The position numbers and the translations under genes were made by a program. Below are positions 1-5,414 of a stretch of 21,377 nucleotides of DNA, one piece after another. The DNA comes from a virus, in the IMG/VR virus record IMGVR_UViG_3300022602_000482, positions 1 through 21,377 of that record. One strand, 5' to 3'. The notes under the pieces are model-generated. The model saw nothing but the letters and a program-made list of their open reading frames with translations. It made no database searches and was not told the origin of the DNA. The stretch's first letter is position 1, and every line of letters begins with the position of its first letter.

Positions 1-635
1 CGTTTAATCCTTTCTTCAGAGAGTGCTTCGATGAGCATGGGCTGATCTAGTACAAGCACGGGACGCGTGTACATCTTGAGTGTCATGTCGATGAGTCTGA
101 GTTCCTTAGCAGGGTAGCCGTGTACCAGCCTTCTGAAAATTTGCTCACAAAGGTATACGTCATGTTTGCAATATTCTGCCAACTCTCGTTCGATATTGAC
201 ATCACAAAGTCGTTCGATTCCATCCGTTGAATGTACTGCCTTTCCCTTGGGAGGGAGTCCAAAATCTTCAGCCAACTTTGCAAGTGAGTTCCCAACTTCC
301 ACGCCTCGTAAAGCTCGCCCCATTGATAGCGAGTCAAAGATGAAACAGGGATGGACATCGTAGACCCACTCGAGGATAGAGACGTCAAACTGGGCATTGT
401 GGGCAAGAACGGCAGTCTGTGACCAGTCGTATGTAGATAGTATTCGTGGAAGTTCATCTCCTCGGTACCATTGTGTAGGTCTATCACTTCCGTATTCGTG
501 GATACAGGCGCCGAAGGCTGTGAATCTTGCATCTCTTATGTACTCCTCTGTTGTCATCTTACTTAAGGTGTAGTCTTTGCTACTCCACCGGGTCTCAAAG
601 TCAATCGTCAATATTGTTTTGTATGGGGCGCTCAA
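1..635 (-). CDS. Family A DNA polymerase, N-terminal 3'-5' exonuclease domain (partial, continues past the window start)
   Basis: This is the first 211 codons of a replicative polymerase whose polymerase domain lies outside the window. The proofreading exonuclease (DnaQ/DEDDy fold) is visible: Exo I in TIDFETRW (D12, E14), Exo II in LAHNAQFDVS (N80, D84) and Exo III in EYCKHDVYLC (Y155, D159). It is followed by the PAKELRLIDMTLKMYT segment common in phage family A polymerases. The start is inferred to be TTG at 635: there is an in-frame stop just upstream, AAGGAG lies 8 nt before the TTG, and the next ATG would remove Exo I. The TTG overlaps the stop of the preceding gene. The exonuclease call is firm. 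The polymerase domain is inferred from the usual architecture of this family; a stand-alone exonuclease is less likely. Confidence 0.85.
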   Translation of the reverse strand, partial: MSAPYKTILTIDFETRWSSKDYTLSKMTTEEYIRDARFTAFGACIHEYGSDRPTQWYRGDELPRILSTYDWSQTAVLAHNAQFDVSILEWVYDVHPCFIFDSLSMGRALRGVEVGNSLAKLAEDFGLPPKGKAVHSTDGIERLCDVNIERELAEYCKHDVYLCEQIFRRLVHGYPAKELRLIDMTLKMYTRPVLVLDQPMLIEALSEERIK

Positions 636-916
636 TTAAACATCTCCTTGGGCGGTGCGTCCTTCATATTAATGTGTTCAAAGTAGTCCTTTAGTCCATC
701 TAGTATCTCGGCTGCCTCCATGTCGCTGCAGTTAAGCGTGATCACTTCGCCCACACCGCCAATCAAATGTCCTTTGACAAGCAGTAGCCCTGTACACGCA
801 CCTTCACCGTAACACATAACCAATCTGTGTATGCACTCTTTTAAATGATCGCGTTCTTTGGTAGAGAGTTTCGCAATCCGCGCTTCCATTTCTTTTTCAG
901 CTTCTGTTAGCTTCAT
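632..916 (-). CDS. Hypothetical protein, 94 residues
   Basis: I do not recognise the family. The protein has a charged helical N-terminus (about residues 1-35, rich in E and K), a central glycine-rich hydrophobic part (LLLVKGHLIGGVGEVITL) and an acidic helical C-terminus. It has no signal peptide. The start at 916 has AGGGG about 7 nt upstream. It overlaps the VRR-NUC gene upstream by 20 nt, and its last codons carry the Shine-Dalgarno of the polymerase gene. Position between a nuclease and a polymerase suggests a DNA-metabolism accessory role, but this is inference from context only. Confidence 0.75.
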   Translation of the reverse strand: MKLTEAEKEMEARIAKLSTKERDHLKECIHRLVMCYGEGACTGLLLVKGHLIGGVGEVITLNCSDMEAAEILDGLKDYFEHINMKDAPPKEMFN

Positions 917-1196
917 CTAGTATCCCCTGTAAAGTGTGTAAGTTGTCTTCGTTAATAACATATGCTTCTCCTCCTGCATTTTTTATATCTTGTAAATGTT
1001 TGAGTTGTAGTGCTGTTGGTTTTCCTCCTTTAGCTTTAGCTTCAATACCAATAAAGCGACCTTTGTGGCAGACCAAGAAGTCTGGCACACCAGAGTTACC
1101 CATTCCCATACCAATTGGCATAGCGTAGTAACCGCCATTATTTTTTATGATTGCTTTGATTTGTTTCTTAACTAAAGCCTCGGGAGTCATAGCCAT
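897..1196 (-). CDS. VRR-NUC domain nuclease (PD-(D/E)XK fold)
   Basis: This 99-residue protein is a stand-alone VRR-NUC domain. The PD-(D/E)XK signature is clear: the GVPDFLV strand supplies D39, IEAKAK supplies E52 and K54, and the downstream helix carries Q64 in ALQLKHLQ, all with normal spacing. VRR-NUC proteins of phages are structure-selective nucleases thought to act on branched replication or recombination intermediates, sometimes beside a helicase. Here the gene lies two genes before DNA polymerase, which fits replication. Either of two in-frame ATGs (1196 or 1190) may be used. The second forms an ATGA overlap with the DUF3310 gene, and neither has a strong Shine-Dalgarno. Catalytic residues look intact. 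Confidence 0.9.
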   Translation of the reverse strand: MAMTPEALVKKQIKAIIKNNGGYYAMPIGMGMGNSGVPDFLVCHKGRFIGIEAKAKGGKPTALQLKHLQDIKNAGGEAYVINEDNLHTLQGILDEANRS

Positions 1197-1420
1197 GAGT
1201 CGCTTTTAACCTCGTCTAGTTTTTCTATGTAGTGACGTGCCTTATCAATGTCTTCTTGCTTTGCGCCTTTGCGCCCTGCACGCATAGAGTACTTAATGAT
1301 GTTACCCTTTAAGAACCCAATGAACTCTTCTTGTGTTAAGACTTGCTGCATTATTGTCCACGGCTGTATCGCCATATCTTTGTAGTGACTACCGCCCACT
1401 TGCTTTTCATCTGGTCTCAT
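1187..1420 (-). CDS. DUF3310 family protein (T7 gp1.7-like)
   Basis: This 77-residue protein carries the DUF3310 pattern: VGGSHYKDMAIQPW near the N-terminus, a helical FLKGNIIKYSMRAG segment and a C-terminal DIDKARHYIEKLDE helix. The family is widespread in phages. Its best known member, T7 gp1.7, is a nucleotide kinase that influences sensitivity to dideoxythymidine, and some members are annotated as nucleotide kinases. Whether this protein has the activity cannot be read from the sequence. The start at 1420 is preceded by GGGAGG at good spacing and overlaps the end of the previous gene by 14 nt. It belongs to the DNA-metabolism end of the leftward operon. Confidence 0.88.
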   Translation of the reverse strand: MRPDEKQVGGSHYKDMAIQPWTIMQQVLTQEEFIGFLKGNIIKYSMRAGRKGAKQEDIDKARHYIEKLDEVKSDSWL

Positions 1421-1598
1421 CGTTATCCTCCCTGTACGTTGATATGCCTAATTGTATTTCTTCTGATCTGATTTGACGGTTCAAGTATTTGCGCAACCAA
1501 TCTGCACCACCCAAGTCATAGAACATCTCGCGTTGTTTCTCGCTCAGGCGCATGGTTACAAACTTACCGTTTGTTATTTCACTTTTGGGTCTTGGCAT
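1407..1598 (-). CDS. Small basic protein, possible CopG/ribbon-helix-helix-like regulator (63 residues)
   Basis: The protein begins MPRPKSEITNGKFVTMRL and continues with a helical SEKQREMFYDLGGADWLRKYLNRQ segment. A basic N-terminus, one short strand with alternating residues (KFVTMRL) and two helices ending in WLRKYL is the layout seen in small phage ribbon-helix-helix-like DNA-binding proteins. That is a resemblance only, not a firm assignment. A longer open frame to 1733 exists, but ATG at 1598 is preferred because AAGGA lies 8 nt upstream and the extra part is antisense-like sequence overlapping the zinc-finger gene. It overlaps that gene by 20 nt and the DUF3310 gene by 14 nt. Confidence 0.7.
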   Translation of the reverse strand: MPRPKSEITNGKFVTMRLSEKQREMFYDLGGADWLRKYLNRQIRSEEIQLGISTYREDNDETR

Positions 1599-1779
1599 CG
1601 TCCTTGTCCTTGTGATCGTGAGTCTCTGTTTCTTCTTTGGTAAAAAATACTTTCTTACAAACGGTGCACATCCAAGCCGGTCGAAAGATCTGGTTGACCT
1701 CTCCTGTATGCACACCAACGGGTCTGCCTTCATAGGTATTAATTTTTTGGAACACTTGTTTCTTTCTCCATGCGGTCAT
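1579..1779 (-). CDS. Small zinc-finger-like protein (66 residues)
   Basis: The C-terminal half contains CTVCKKVFFTKEETETHDHK: a CxxC knuckle, 12 residues, then HxH, a compact C2H2-like zinc site of unusual histidine spacing. The N-terminal half is basic and polar (AWRKKQVFQKINTYEGRPVG) and the tail is very charged (KDKDDAKTQK). It could be a nucleic-acid-binding or protein-docking module; no named family is recognised. ATG 1779 has AAGGGA about 6 nt upstream. The last codons contain the Shine-Dalgarno of the next gene. The intact zinc ligands support this frame over the antisense frame. Confidence 0.7.
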   Translation of the reverse strand: MTAWRKKQVFQKINTYEGRPVGVHTGEVNQIFRPAWMCTVCKKVFFTKEETETHDHKDKDDAKTQK

Positions 1780-1797
1780 GTTGTTCCCTTGCTTTCA

Positions 1798-2106
1798 TTA
1801 ACATCTCCCATCCATATCAACGTATTTGGCTTTGTACTGACGTATCGCCTCCATCTTAGCGTGGAACTTTTGCACGTGCACAAGCGCATCTCCGTAACGA
1901 CCGTTATCTACATCATCGCACACAACGGATGCTTCATTTACTGCATCTTTATACAAAGATAATTCTGATAGCGCATCGCCAAGTTGTAGGTCAATCTCTC
2001 TTGTTTCTTCGTCCATCGGTTTACTCCTAAAAATTAAATCAAAATTACTTGCAAACTTATTATGATCTGTTGGTCTTTGCTTAGACCCTTTTCCACCATC
2101 GCTCAT
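1798..2106 (-). CDS. MSDGGKGS-type small phage protein fused in frame to a second open frame (102 residues)
   Basis: Residues 1-27 (start MSDGGKGSKQRPTDHNKF, then ASNFDLIF) match a widespread, very short phage protein type that normally stops soon after the DLIF segment. Here the frame runs on into MDEETREIDLQLGDALSEL and a helical, acidic region. The second part has its own ideal initiation signal: AGGAG 7 nt before ATG at 2016. One extra T in the T5 run just before this AGGAG would end the first protein at TAG. So this is either a genuine fusion, two genes joined by a 1-nt deletion (biological or sequencing), or one frame with internal initiation. AAGGA precedes the ATG at 2106. Function unknown. 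Confidence 0.75.
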   Translation of the reverse strand: MSDGGKGSKQRPTDHNKFASNFDLIFRSKPMDEETREIDLQLGDALSELSLYKDAVNEASVVCDDVDNGRYGDALVHVQKFHAKMEAIRQYKAKYVDMDGRC

Positions 2107-2114
2107 TTTTGTCC

Positions 2115-2366
2115 TTATGGGTAGTTTTTATATTCAAAGACAACTTCAACGGGTTCGTAGGTTGCCTCAAATATATCTGGTTTGCAGGGGTAGCACTCAC
2201 CTTTAACGCCTGTAATAATCCAGTCGCCAGAAGTTACAAGATGGTCTCCTTCAAGTGTTTCTATAAATATTCGACCGGTATGTTTTCCTTGTTTGACCGC
2301 AGGATGGTCACCCATCTTGAACCACTGCGTAGCTTCAATTTCAATGGGTTTTTTTCTAAACTTCAT
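2115..2366 (-). CDS. Conserved phage protein with GDWIITGVKGE...PCKPDIFEATYEPV signature (83 residues)
   Basis: The protein opens MKFRKKPIEIEATQW and ends with GDWIITGVKGECYPCKPD then IFEATYEPVE. This combination is one of the commonest small-protein types in phages and prophages of many hosts. It is a small all-beta, PGDYG-like domain, but no biochemical role is established. Length is typical. The start overlaps the stop of the upstream zinc-ribbon gene by one nucleotide, and AGGGGACAA before the start serves as Shine-Dalgarno. Family recognition is confident; function is unknown. Confidence 0.88.
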   Translation of the reverse strand: MKFRKKPIEIEATQWFKMGDHPAVKQGKHTGRIFIETLEGDHLVTSGDWIITGVKGECYPCKPDIFEATYEPVEVVFEYKNYP

Positions 2367-2593
2367 TATTGTCCCCTATTAGCAATAATTATTTTCATAG
2401 TTTGCTCTTGTGCTTCATACAAAGGCTTTGCACAATCTTTGCATAGTTGAGCATTTATCCCCAACCAATTAAACGAAAATCGTCTATGTGGCCTTGGAAA
2501 TTCCATTCCAGGATAGTCACTGCATTCATAAACTTCTGTATCAAGCGTTTTCTTGCACCCGTCACAAATGTGTTCGTAAGTTAGCTTAATCAT
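2366..2593 (-). CDS. Small zinc-ribbon protein (75 residues)
   Basis: Two cysteine knuckles, CDGCKK near residue 10 and CKDC near residue 52, are separated by a PRPHRRF-containing loop and could bind one zinc ion. The C-terminus is helical (AKPLYEAQEQTMKIII). Small proteins of this type are often met in phage early regions; a role is not known. The final codons (RGQ) are the Shine-Dalgarno of the next gene, AGGGGACAA. The start at 2593 follows a similar AAGGGGACAAGA leader and overlaps the upstream gene by 4 nt. Confidence 0.78.
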   Translation of the reverse strand: MIKLTYEHICDGCKKTLDTEVYECSDYPGMEFPRPHRRFSFNWLGINAQLCKDCAKPLYEAQEQTMKIIIANRGQ

Positions 2594-2790
2594 TCTTGTC
2601 CCCTTGCTTGTATAGCTTTAGCACAATCTTTTCCGCCAGAAAATTCACCGTAAAAAGAATCATCTTCTAAAACTAATTTTTCACACAACTTTGCACACTC
2701 CTCACGTTCTTTTTGAATAGCTCTATCCATATCATCACAAGTAAATAATTTATCTGTGTAATAACCCGGTGGTTTTGGTGGCATACTCAT
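2590..2790 (-). CDS. Hypothetical phage protein with IQKEREECAKLCEKL...GGKDCAKAIQARG layout (66 residues)
   Basis: After a proline-rich start (MSMPPKPPGYYTDKLFT) comes an amphipathic helix IQKEREECAKLCEKLVLED, a short glycine-containing turn and an AKAIQARG end. This helix-turn-AIRARG layout is common in small phage proteins of unknown function, alone or as a C-terminal module in larger mosaic proteins. Two cysteines sit on the helix (ECAKLC). AGGAGG from the end of the upstream gene lies just before the start. No function is assigned. Confidence 0.78.
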   Translation of the reverse strand: MSMPPKPPGYYTDKLFTCDDMDRAIQKEREECAKLCEKLVLEDDSFYGEFSGGKDCAKAIQARGQE

Positions 2791-3080
2791 TTTTTCCTCC
2801 TTGGGTTATAGTTTAGAATTCCAAGACAACCTTTAATCTTATCTTGCGCCGCCTCTAAAGGGTTAAAGTTAAGACATACAAGACAATCGTTAATCTTGTC
2901 TTGCGCCACCTCTAGATCACGTTCCAATTCATAAATGTATGCATGATTTGACGCGCGTTCTTTTTCTGCTATTAGTTTGGCAAAACTTATAAACATTTTT
3001 AATGCAGGTGAATCATCTTCTGGTCTGTCGCACATACCTATTTGCATAACAATATCAATTATTTCTTCATTGGTCATCAT
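2787..3080 (-). CDS. Hypothetical protein with an internal tandem duplication (97 residues)
   Basis: The frame is open to 3137, but the segment above 3080 overlaps a small membrane protein gene read in another frame, so ATG at 3080 (or 3077) is preferred. The N-terminal part (MTNEEIIDIVMQIGM, then a helix FISFAKLIAEKERASN) is helical. The C-terminus consists of two consecutive 19-residue copies, LEVAQDKINDCLVCLNFNP and LEAAQDKIKGCLGILNYNP, followed by RRKK. Those last codons are AGGAGGAAAAAA, the Shine-Dalgarno of the next gene. The Shine-Dalgarno of this gene itself is weak. I do not recognise the family. Confidence 0.7.
   Translation of the reverse strand: MMTNEEIIDIVMQIGMCDRPEDDSPALKMFISFAKLIAEKERASNHAYIYELERDLEVAQDKINDCLVCLNFNPLEAAQDKIKGCLGILNYNPRRKK
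2802..2915 (-). repeat. Tandem duplication of 57 nt inside a coding region
   Basis: Two adjacent 57-nt units (2859-2915 and 2802-2858) encode 19-residue copies that agree at 13 of 19 positions. Both keep the AQDKI...CL...LN.NP pattern. The DNA copies have diverged, so the duplication is not very recent, yet the frame is preserved. Confidence 0.85.
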
Positions 3081-3183
3081 ACACCCCCAGTATAAATAAC
3101 ACATAGCAAAATACAGCGGTTGTCCACACAGCACCAAGACCGAGCACGGCGATGAGCATTAGTATTTCAAATACGTCATTCAT
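3067..3183 (-). CDS. Small single-span membrane protein (38 residues)
   Basis: ATG at 3183 opens a frame ending at 3067. It begins MNDVFEILMLIAVLGLG, continues with a hydrophobic stretch to about residue 33 (AVWTTAVFCYVLFILGV) and ends YDDQ. The hydrophobic run of about 28 residues is long enough for one membrane span or a tight hairpin. The start forms an ATGA overlap with the stop of the upstream gene (3180-3183), the junction style used all along this operon, and the end overlaps the next gene by 14 nt. Tiny inner-membrane proteins are frequent in phage early regions; no function can be given. Confidence 0.72.
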   Translation of the reverse strand: MNDVFEILMLIAVLGLGAVWTTAVFCYVLFILGVYDDQ

Positions 3184-3365
3184 GTTTCATCCTTTGTGTA
3201 TAGTATTTTATTAATCCATTCTTCTGTTGGTTGTACATACTCGCGTATAAACTCATTGGATAAAACTTTGTACATCATGGTCGAGCCAAGATGTCTACCT
3301 TCCGTGTCTCTCAAATCATTTGCAGCTATGAGTAATTGTTCTATTGAATCAGGGTGTATGTTCAT
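3180..3365 (-). CDS. Hypothetical protein (61 residues)
   Basis: The chosen start, MNIHPDSIEQLLIAANDLRD, forms an ATGA overlap with the previous stop and has AAGGA about 9 nt upstream. The open frame extends to 3395 without support. The protein looks fully helical and soluble, with EYVQPTEEWINKILY near its end. No family is recognised. It is followed, again by an ATGA overlap, by the 38-residue membrane protein. Confidence 0.72.
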   Translation of the reverse strand: MNIHPDSIEQLLIAANDLRDTEGRHLGSTMMYKVLSNEFIREYVQPTEEWINKILYTKDET

Positions 3366-3562
3366 GTATTTTTTTCCTTCCTGACCTCTTTCCACTCGCC
3401 GCCCTCAACTGGTTGCCAACCATGCGTCTCGGTCAGAACTTCGTTTTGATGCCACTGCTCAAGCACGGATATGGTTTGGTTTTGGCTGTCGTAGGAATCG
3501 TAGTAATAATATTTTTTATCTATCCATCTGAGTTGTGGTGTTGGTGATTGTCTTCTATTCAT
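3362..3562 (-). CDS. Hypothetical protein (66 residues)
   Basis: The sequence starts MNRRQSPTPQLRWIDKKYYY and is rich in tyrosine, tryptophan and glutamine (YYYYDSYDSQNQTISVLEQW, then HGWQPVEGGEWKEV). The alternation suggests a small beta-rich fold. The pattern LRW...K...LEQW.....GWQPVE resembles small proteins met in phage early regions, but I cannot name it. Its last codons (RKEKNT) overlap the Shine-Dalgarno of the next gene, and the start overlaps the previous stop by ATGA. Confidence 0.72.
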   Translation of the reverse strand: MNRRQSPTPQLRWIDKKYYYYDSYDSQNQTISVLEQWHQNEVLTETHGWQPVEGGEWKEVRKEKNT

Positions 3563-3732
3563 TTGTTTTCCTTAAAAAATTCGTTAAAAACTTTTGCACA
3601 TATTTCATCTCGCTTATCTTGCCAATATTTTTTATTTGCAATGTCTTCCTCTTCAGTCACAGGAATCAAATTACCATCCGCATCTTGTTTATGCCACCAA
3701 GGTTTACCGTCTTTATTTCCCAGAAACCACAT
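3559..3732 (-). CDS. Hypothetical tryptophan-rich small protein (57 residues)
   Basis: ATG at 3732 opens MWFLGNKDGKPWWHKQDADG and continues with NLIPVTEEEDIANKKYWQDK and a charged helical end (KVFNEFFKENK). It lies between two genes with the same strand and junction style. Its stop overlaps the next start as ATGA, and its start lies 20 nt inside the end of the upstream gene. AAAGGAG lies 7 nt before the ATG. Two antisense frames across this stretch are shadows. Function unknown. Confidence 0.7.
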   Translation of the reverse strand: MWFLGNKDGKPWWHKQDADGNLIPVTEEEDIANKKYWQDKRDEICAKVFNEFFKENK

Positions 3733-3931
3733 GATTTTTCTCCTTTAATTTAGCTTCTATTGCAAAGTAAACATCGGTTATTTGAAAACTGTTCCACGTC
3801 CTCATGCTGTCACTAATGGCATTTAATTCATCAGCGGTCAAACCTACCCATTCACGTTTTCCATCCGCAGGTTTTTGTTTCTTTTCAAACAAAGCAGAAA
3901 ACGCTGTTGGTGATGTTGGGTGTTCGCTCAT
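3713..3931 (-). CDS. EWVGLT-module small protein (72 residues)
   Basis: A variable N-terminus (MSEHPTSPTAFSALFEKKQK) is followed by REWVGLTADELNAISDS and ends in a helix FAIEAKLKEKN. The EWVGLT...IEAKLKEKN unit is a widespread module of small phage proteins. It occurs again in the gene at 4062-4325, so the two are paralogous in this part. The start at 3931 overlaps the stop of the small membrane protein gene in the ATGA style. The encoded helix AKLKEKN coincides with the Shine-Dalgarno AAAGGAG of the next gene. No role is known. Confidence 0.78.
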   Translation of the reverse strand: MSEHPTSPTAFSALFEKKQKPADGKREWVGLTADELNAISDSMRTWNSFQITDVYFAIEAKLKEKNHVVSGK

Positions 3932-4065
3932 GCGTTCTTTTCCTTTAATTTATTTTTTCTTTCTTTGCTAATAAAATGCGTGGTCAAAATAAAACCAAGC
4001 AAAACTCCATCGGCAATGCTTAACCCAATGATTAAAAAAATTTGTCCGTATGTAAATGTAATCAT
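3928..4065 (-). CDS. Small single-span membrane protein with basic tail (45 residues)
   Basis: ATG at 4065 opens MITFTYGQIFLIIGLSIADG, continues VLLGFILTTHFI and ends with the strongly basic tail SKERKNKLKEKNA. A hydrophobic span of about 24 residues followed by a lysine-rich tail predicts an N-out, C-in inner membrane protein. Both ends form ATGA overlaps (with the genes at 4062 and 3931). The tail KLKEKNA is almost the same as the end of the upstream gene, KLKDKNA, at DNA level too, so the junction sequence itself may have been duplicated. Function unknown. Confidence 0.75.
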   Translation of the reverse strand: MITFTYGQIFLIIGLSIADGVLLGFILTTHFISKERKNKLKEKNA

Positions 4066-4325
4066 GCGTTCTTATCCTTTAATTTAGCTTCTATTATTCG
4101 GGAAATGACATATAACTCATCAGCACTGCAATCTAATTCCACGGGCGATTCCATACAAGCCTCCCAAATTTCCTCACCCGTCAACCCTACCCATTCTTTA
4201 GAATGAGTATAGAGAGGCACTCCGGCAGATCCGTCTGTAACTTCTCGCCATATGCCATCGTTAAACTTTGCAAACTTTCCCACGGGTTCTTGGCTTTCAT
4301 CTTTCAATTGTTTTTGTGTTTTCAT
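4062..4325 (-). CDS. Mosaic EPVG-LYT-EWVGLT small protein (87 residues)
   Basis: Modules in order: a short charged start, EPVGKFAKFNDGIWREV, VPLYTHSKEWVGLTGEEIWE and a closing helix VISRIIEAKLKDKNA. This is a typical phage mosaic small protein: EPVG plus PLYT, then EWVGLT plus a helical end. It shares the EWVGLT part with 3713-3931 and the EPVG/LYT part with 4508-5113. Such modules recombine between phages but have no assigned activity. The start overlaps the previous stop by 4 nt. Confidence 0.8.
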   Translation of the reverse strand: MKTQKQLKDESQEPVGKFAKFNDGIWREVTDGSAGVPLYTHSKEWVGLTGEEIWEACMESPVELDCSADELYVISRIIEAKLKDKNA

Positions 4326-4504
4326 TCTTGTTTCCTTTTTCTTTTATCAATATAACCGCACCAACATTTTTGGTTGGGCATGAGAATCTTTGGTTGAGCT
4401 TTTGGTAAACGAACGGTACATTCAGGGCATGGCATACCTAAAAGTTGTTTTCGTTCTTTTTTGTAGGCATCATAGTCTCGCCACAATTCAGCCATATCAC
4501 CCAT
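4322..4504 (-). CDS. Small zinc-ribbon protein (60 residues)
   Basis: The N-terminal helix MGDMAELWRDYDAYKKERK is followed by GMPCPECTVRLPKAQPKIL and NQKCWCGYIDKRKRK. The CPEC and CWC clusters form a likely four-cysteine zinc ribbon, and the ends are basic. Short phage proteins with the order helix, G(I/M)PCPxC, RPKA, ILxPxQxC are common and uncharacterised. AAGGAG lies 6 nt before ATG 4504. The C-terminal KRKQE is encoded by the Shine-Dalgarno of the next gene. Confidence 0.8.
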   Translation of the reverse strand: MGDMAELWRDYDAYKKERKQLLGMPCPECTVRLPKAQPKILMPNQKCWCGYIDKRKRKQE

Positions 4505-4507
4505 ATC

Positions 4508-5113
4508 TCACTCCTTAATTCCGTGAGCAGATTCAATTGCTCTGGCAATTCGCATTGATGTTGAACCGTCTCGTCTGATTGCACTCCCATGTGATACCTC
4601 TCGAACAATGTCTGCAATCCGCTCATCCGTCAGAGGCTTGCGGTATTGTGGTTTAGTATAAAGAAGGGTTCCTTCTGGTGGAGGTTCGCCAAACCATCCG
4701 TGTATCAATGAGCCATCCCAACTCATTACACTACCTACGGGTTCGCCCCGCTCTTGCTTTGGAAACGCTCGTGCACCACCTCCACAAATTGGACAATCAA
4801 TTTCTTGCCATCCAAGTCTTGCTAACTGCTCACTTTGATCTTGCTTTAGTGCTTCTTCTAAGGCTTTAATTGCACTTTGAGCTTTATCTGCCCAGTCACC
4901 ATCAACTATTTCATCGTGCCAATTACATCCTCCAAAAACTTCAAGTGCTTGTTTTATTGCTTCTTTAGTCATACAGCTTTCACTACTTTTTGGTTGTTCT
5001 TGAATAACTTTGTAATGCGCTACTAAGCATCCTTCAATACCATCAGGACAAGGTATCCTTTCTGCTTTTTTACCACCTACTATATTATTCCAATTCATTT
5101 CTTCTTTACTCAT
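4508..5113 (-). CDS. Mosaic phage protein with MTKEAIKQAL helix, CPICGG zinc motif and EPVG-LYT-PLTDE modules (201 residues)
   Basis: The protein seems assembled from modules: an N-terminal cysteine-containing stretch (RIPCPDGIEGCLVAHYK), a helical MTKEAIKQALEVF...AIKALEEAL segment, a DCPICGGGARAF zinc motif, then EPVGSVMSWDGSLIHGWFG, GTLLYTKPQYRKPLTDERIA and a C-terminal helix ending IARAIESAHGIKE. The EPVG/LYT/PLTDE order is a common phage mosaic. The frame is open three codons further (to a TTG at 5119), but ATG 5113 has AAGGA 6 nt upstream and overlaps the previous stop, so it is preferred. No enzymatic motif is visible. Confidence 0.8.
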   Translation of the reverse strand: MSKEEMNWNNIVGGKKAERIPCPDGIEGCLVAHYKVIQEQPKSSESCMTKEAIKQALEVFGGCNWHDEIVDGDWADKAQSAIKALEEALKQDQSEQLARLGWQEIDCPICGGGARAFPKQERGEPVGSVMSWDGSLIHGWFGEPPPEGTLLYTKPQYRKPLTDERIADIVREVSHGSAIRRDGSTSMRIARAIESAHGIKE

Positions 5114-5414
5114 TCTCAATCCTTTCTACTTTTTGTCTGGTGCATCCTTTACCGCAAGACTCCGAGTAATTACGCTCAGTTACTGTATGGTTACCGCACC
5201 TAGTAACGTAATGCTTGTTCTCAAATATCCATATATCACAGTCTTCAAACTTATAGGCAAGCCTTGGTTTGTTGAACTCCGCTTGTTGCTCGGGTGTCGG
5301 GCCAAATATTGAGTAAAGCGCCAAAATTATTGACCCTATTACCGTACCAAACACAATAACCATGAGCGTTGCCCCGCCAATAGGTAATATAATGTCGTCC
5401 CAAATTTTATTCAT
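5106..5414 (-). CDS. Membrane-anchored cysteine-rich phage protein (102 residues)
   Basis: Residues about 9-38 (ILPIGGATLMVIVFGTVIGS and onward) form a hydrophobic membrane span. The rest (YKFEDCDIWIFENKHYVTRC, GNHTVTERNYSESCGKGC) has four cysteines in a pattern CD.W.F......VTRC......SCGKGC. This pattern is seen in many small phage envelope proteins, usually lipoproteins or single-span proteins with the cysteine-rich domain in the periplasm. Here a transmembrane anchor replaces a lipobox. Pairing into two disulfides is plausible but inferred. The start overlaps the previous stop by 8 nt with GGAG 5 nt upstream. Confidence 0.78.
   Translation of the reverse strand: MNKIWDDIILPIGGATLMVIVFGTVIGSIILALYSIFGPTPEQQAEFNKPRLAYKFEDCDIWIFENKHYVTRCGNHTVTERNYSESCGKGCTRQKVERIENE

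Noticed and set aside
83-532. 149-codon minus-strand open frame overlapping the polymerase start
   Set aside because: It is a shifted frame of the polymerase gene, whose exonuclease motifs are clear in the other frame; its serine-rich sequence shows no family pattern.
1552-1962. 136-codon plus-strand open frame
   Set aside because: Antisense to three overlapping minus-strand genes with good ribosome sites and a zinc motif; hydrophobic shadow of the complementary strand.
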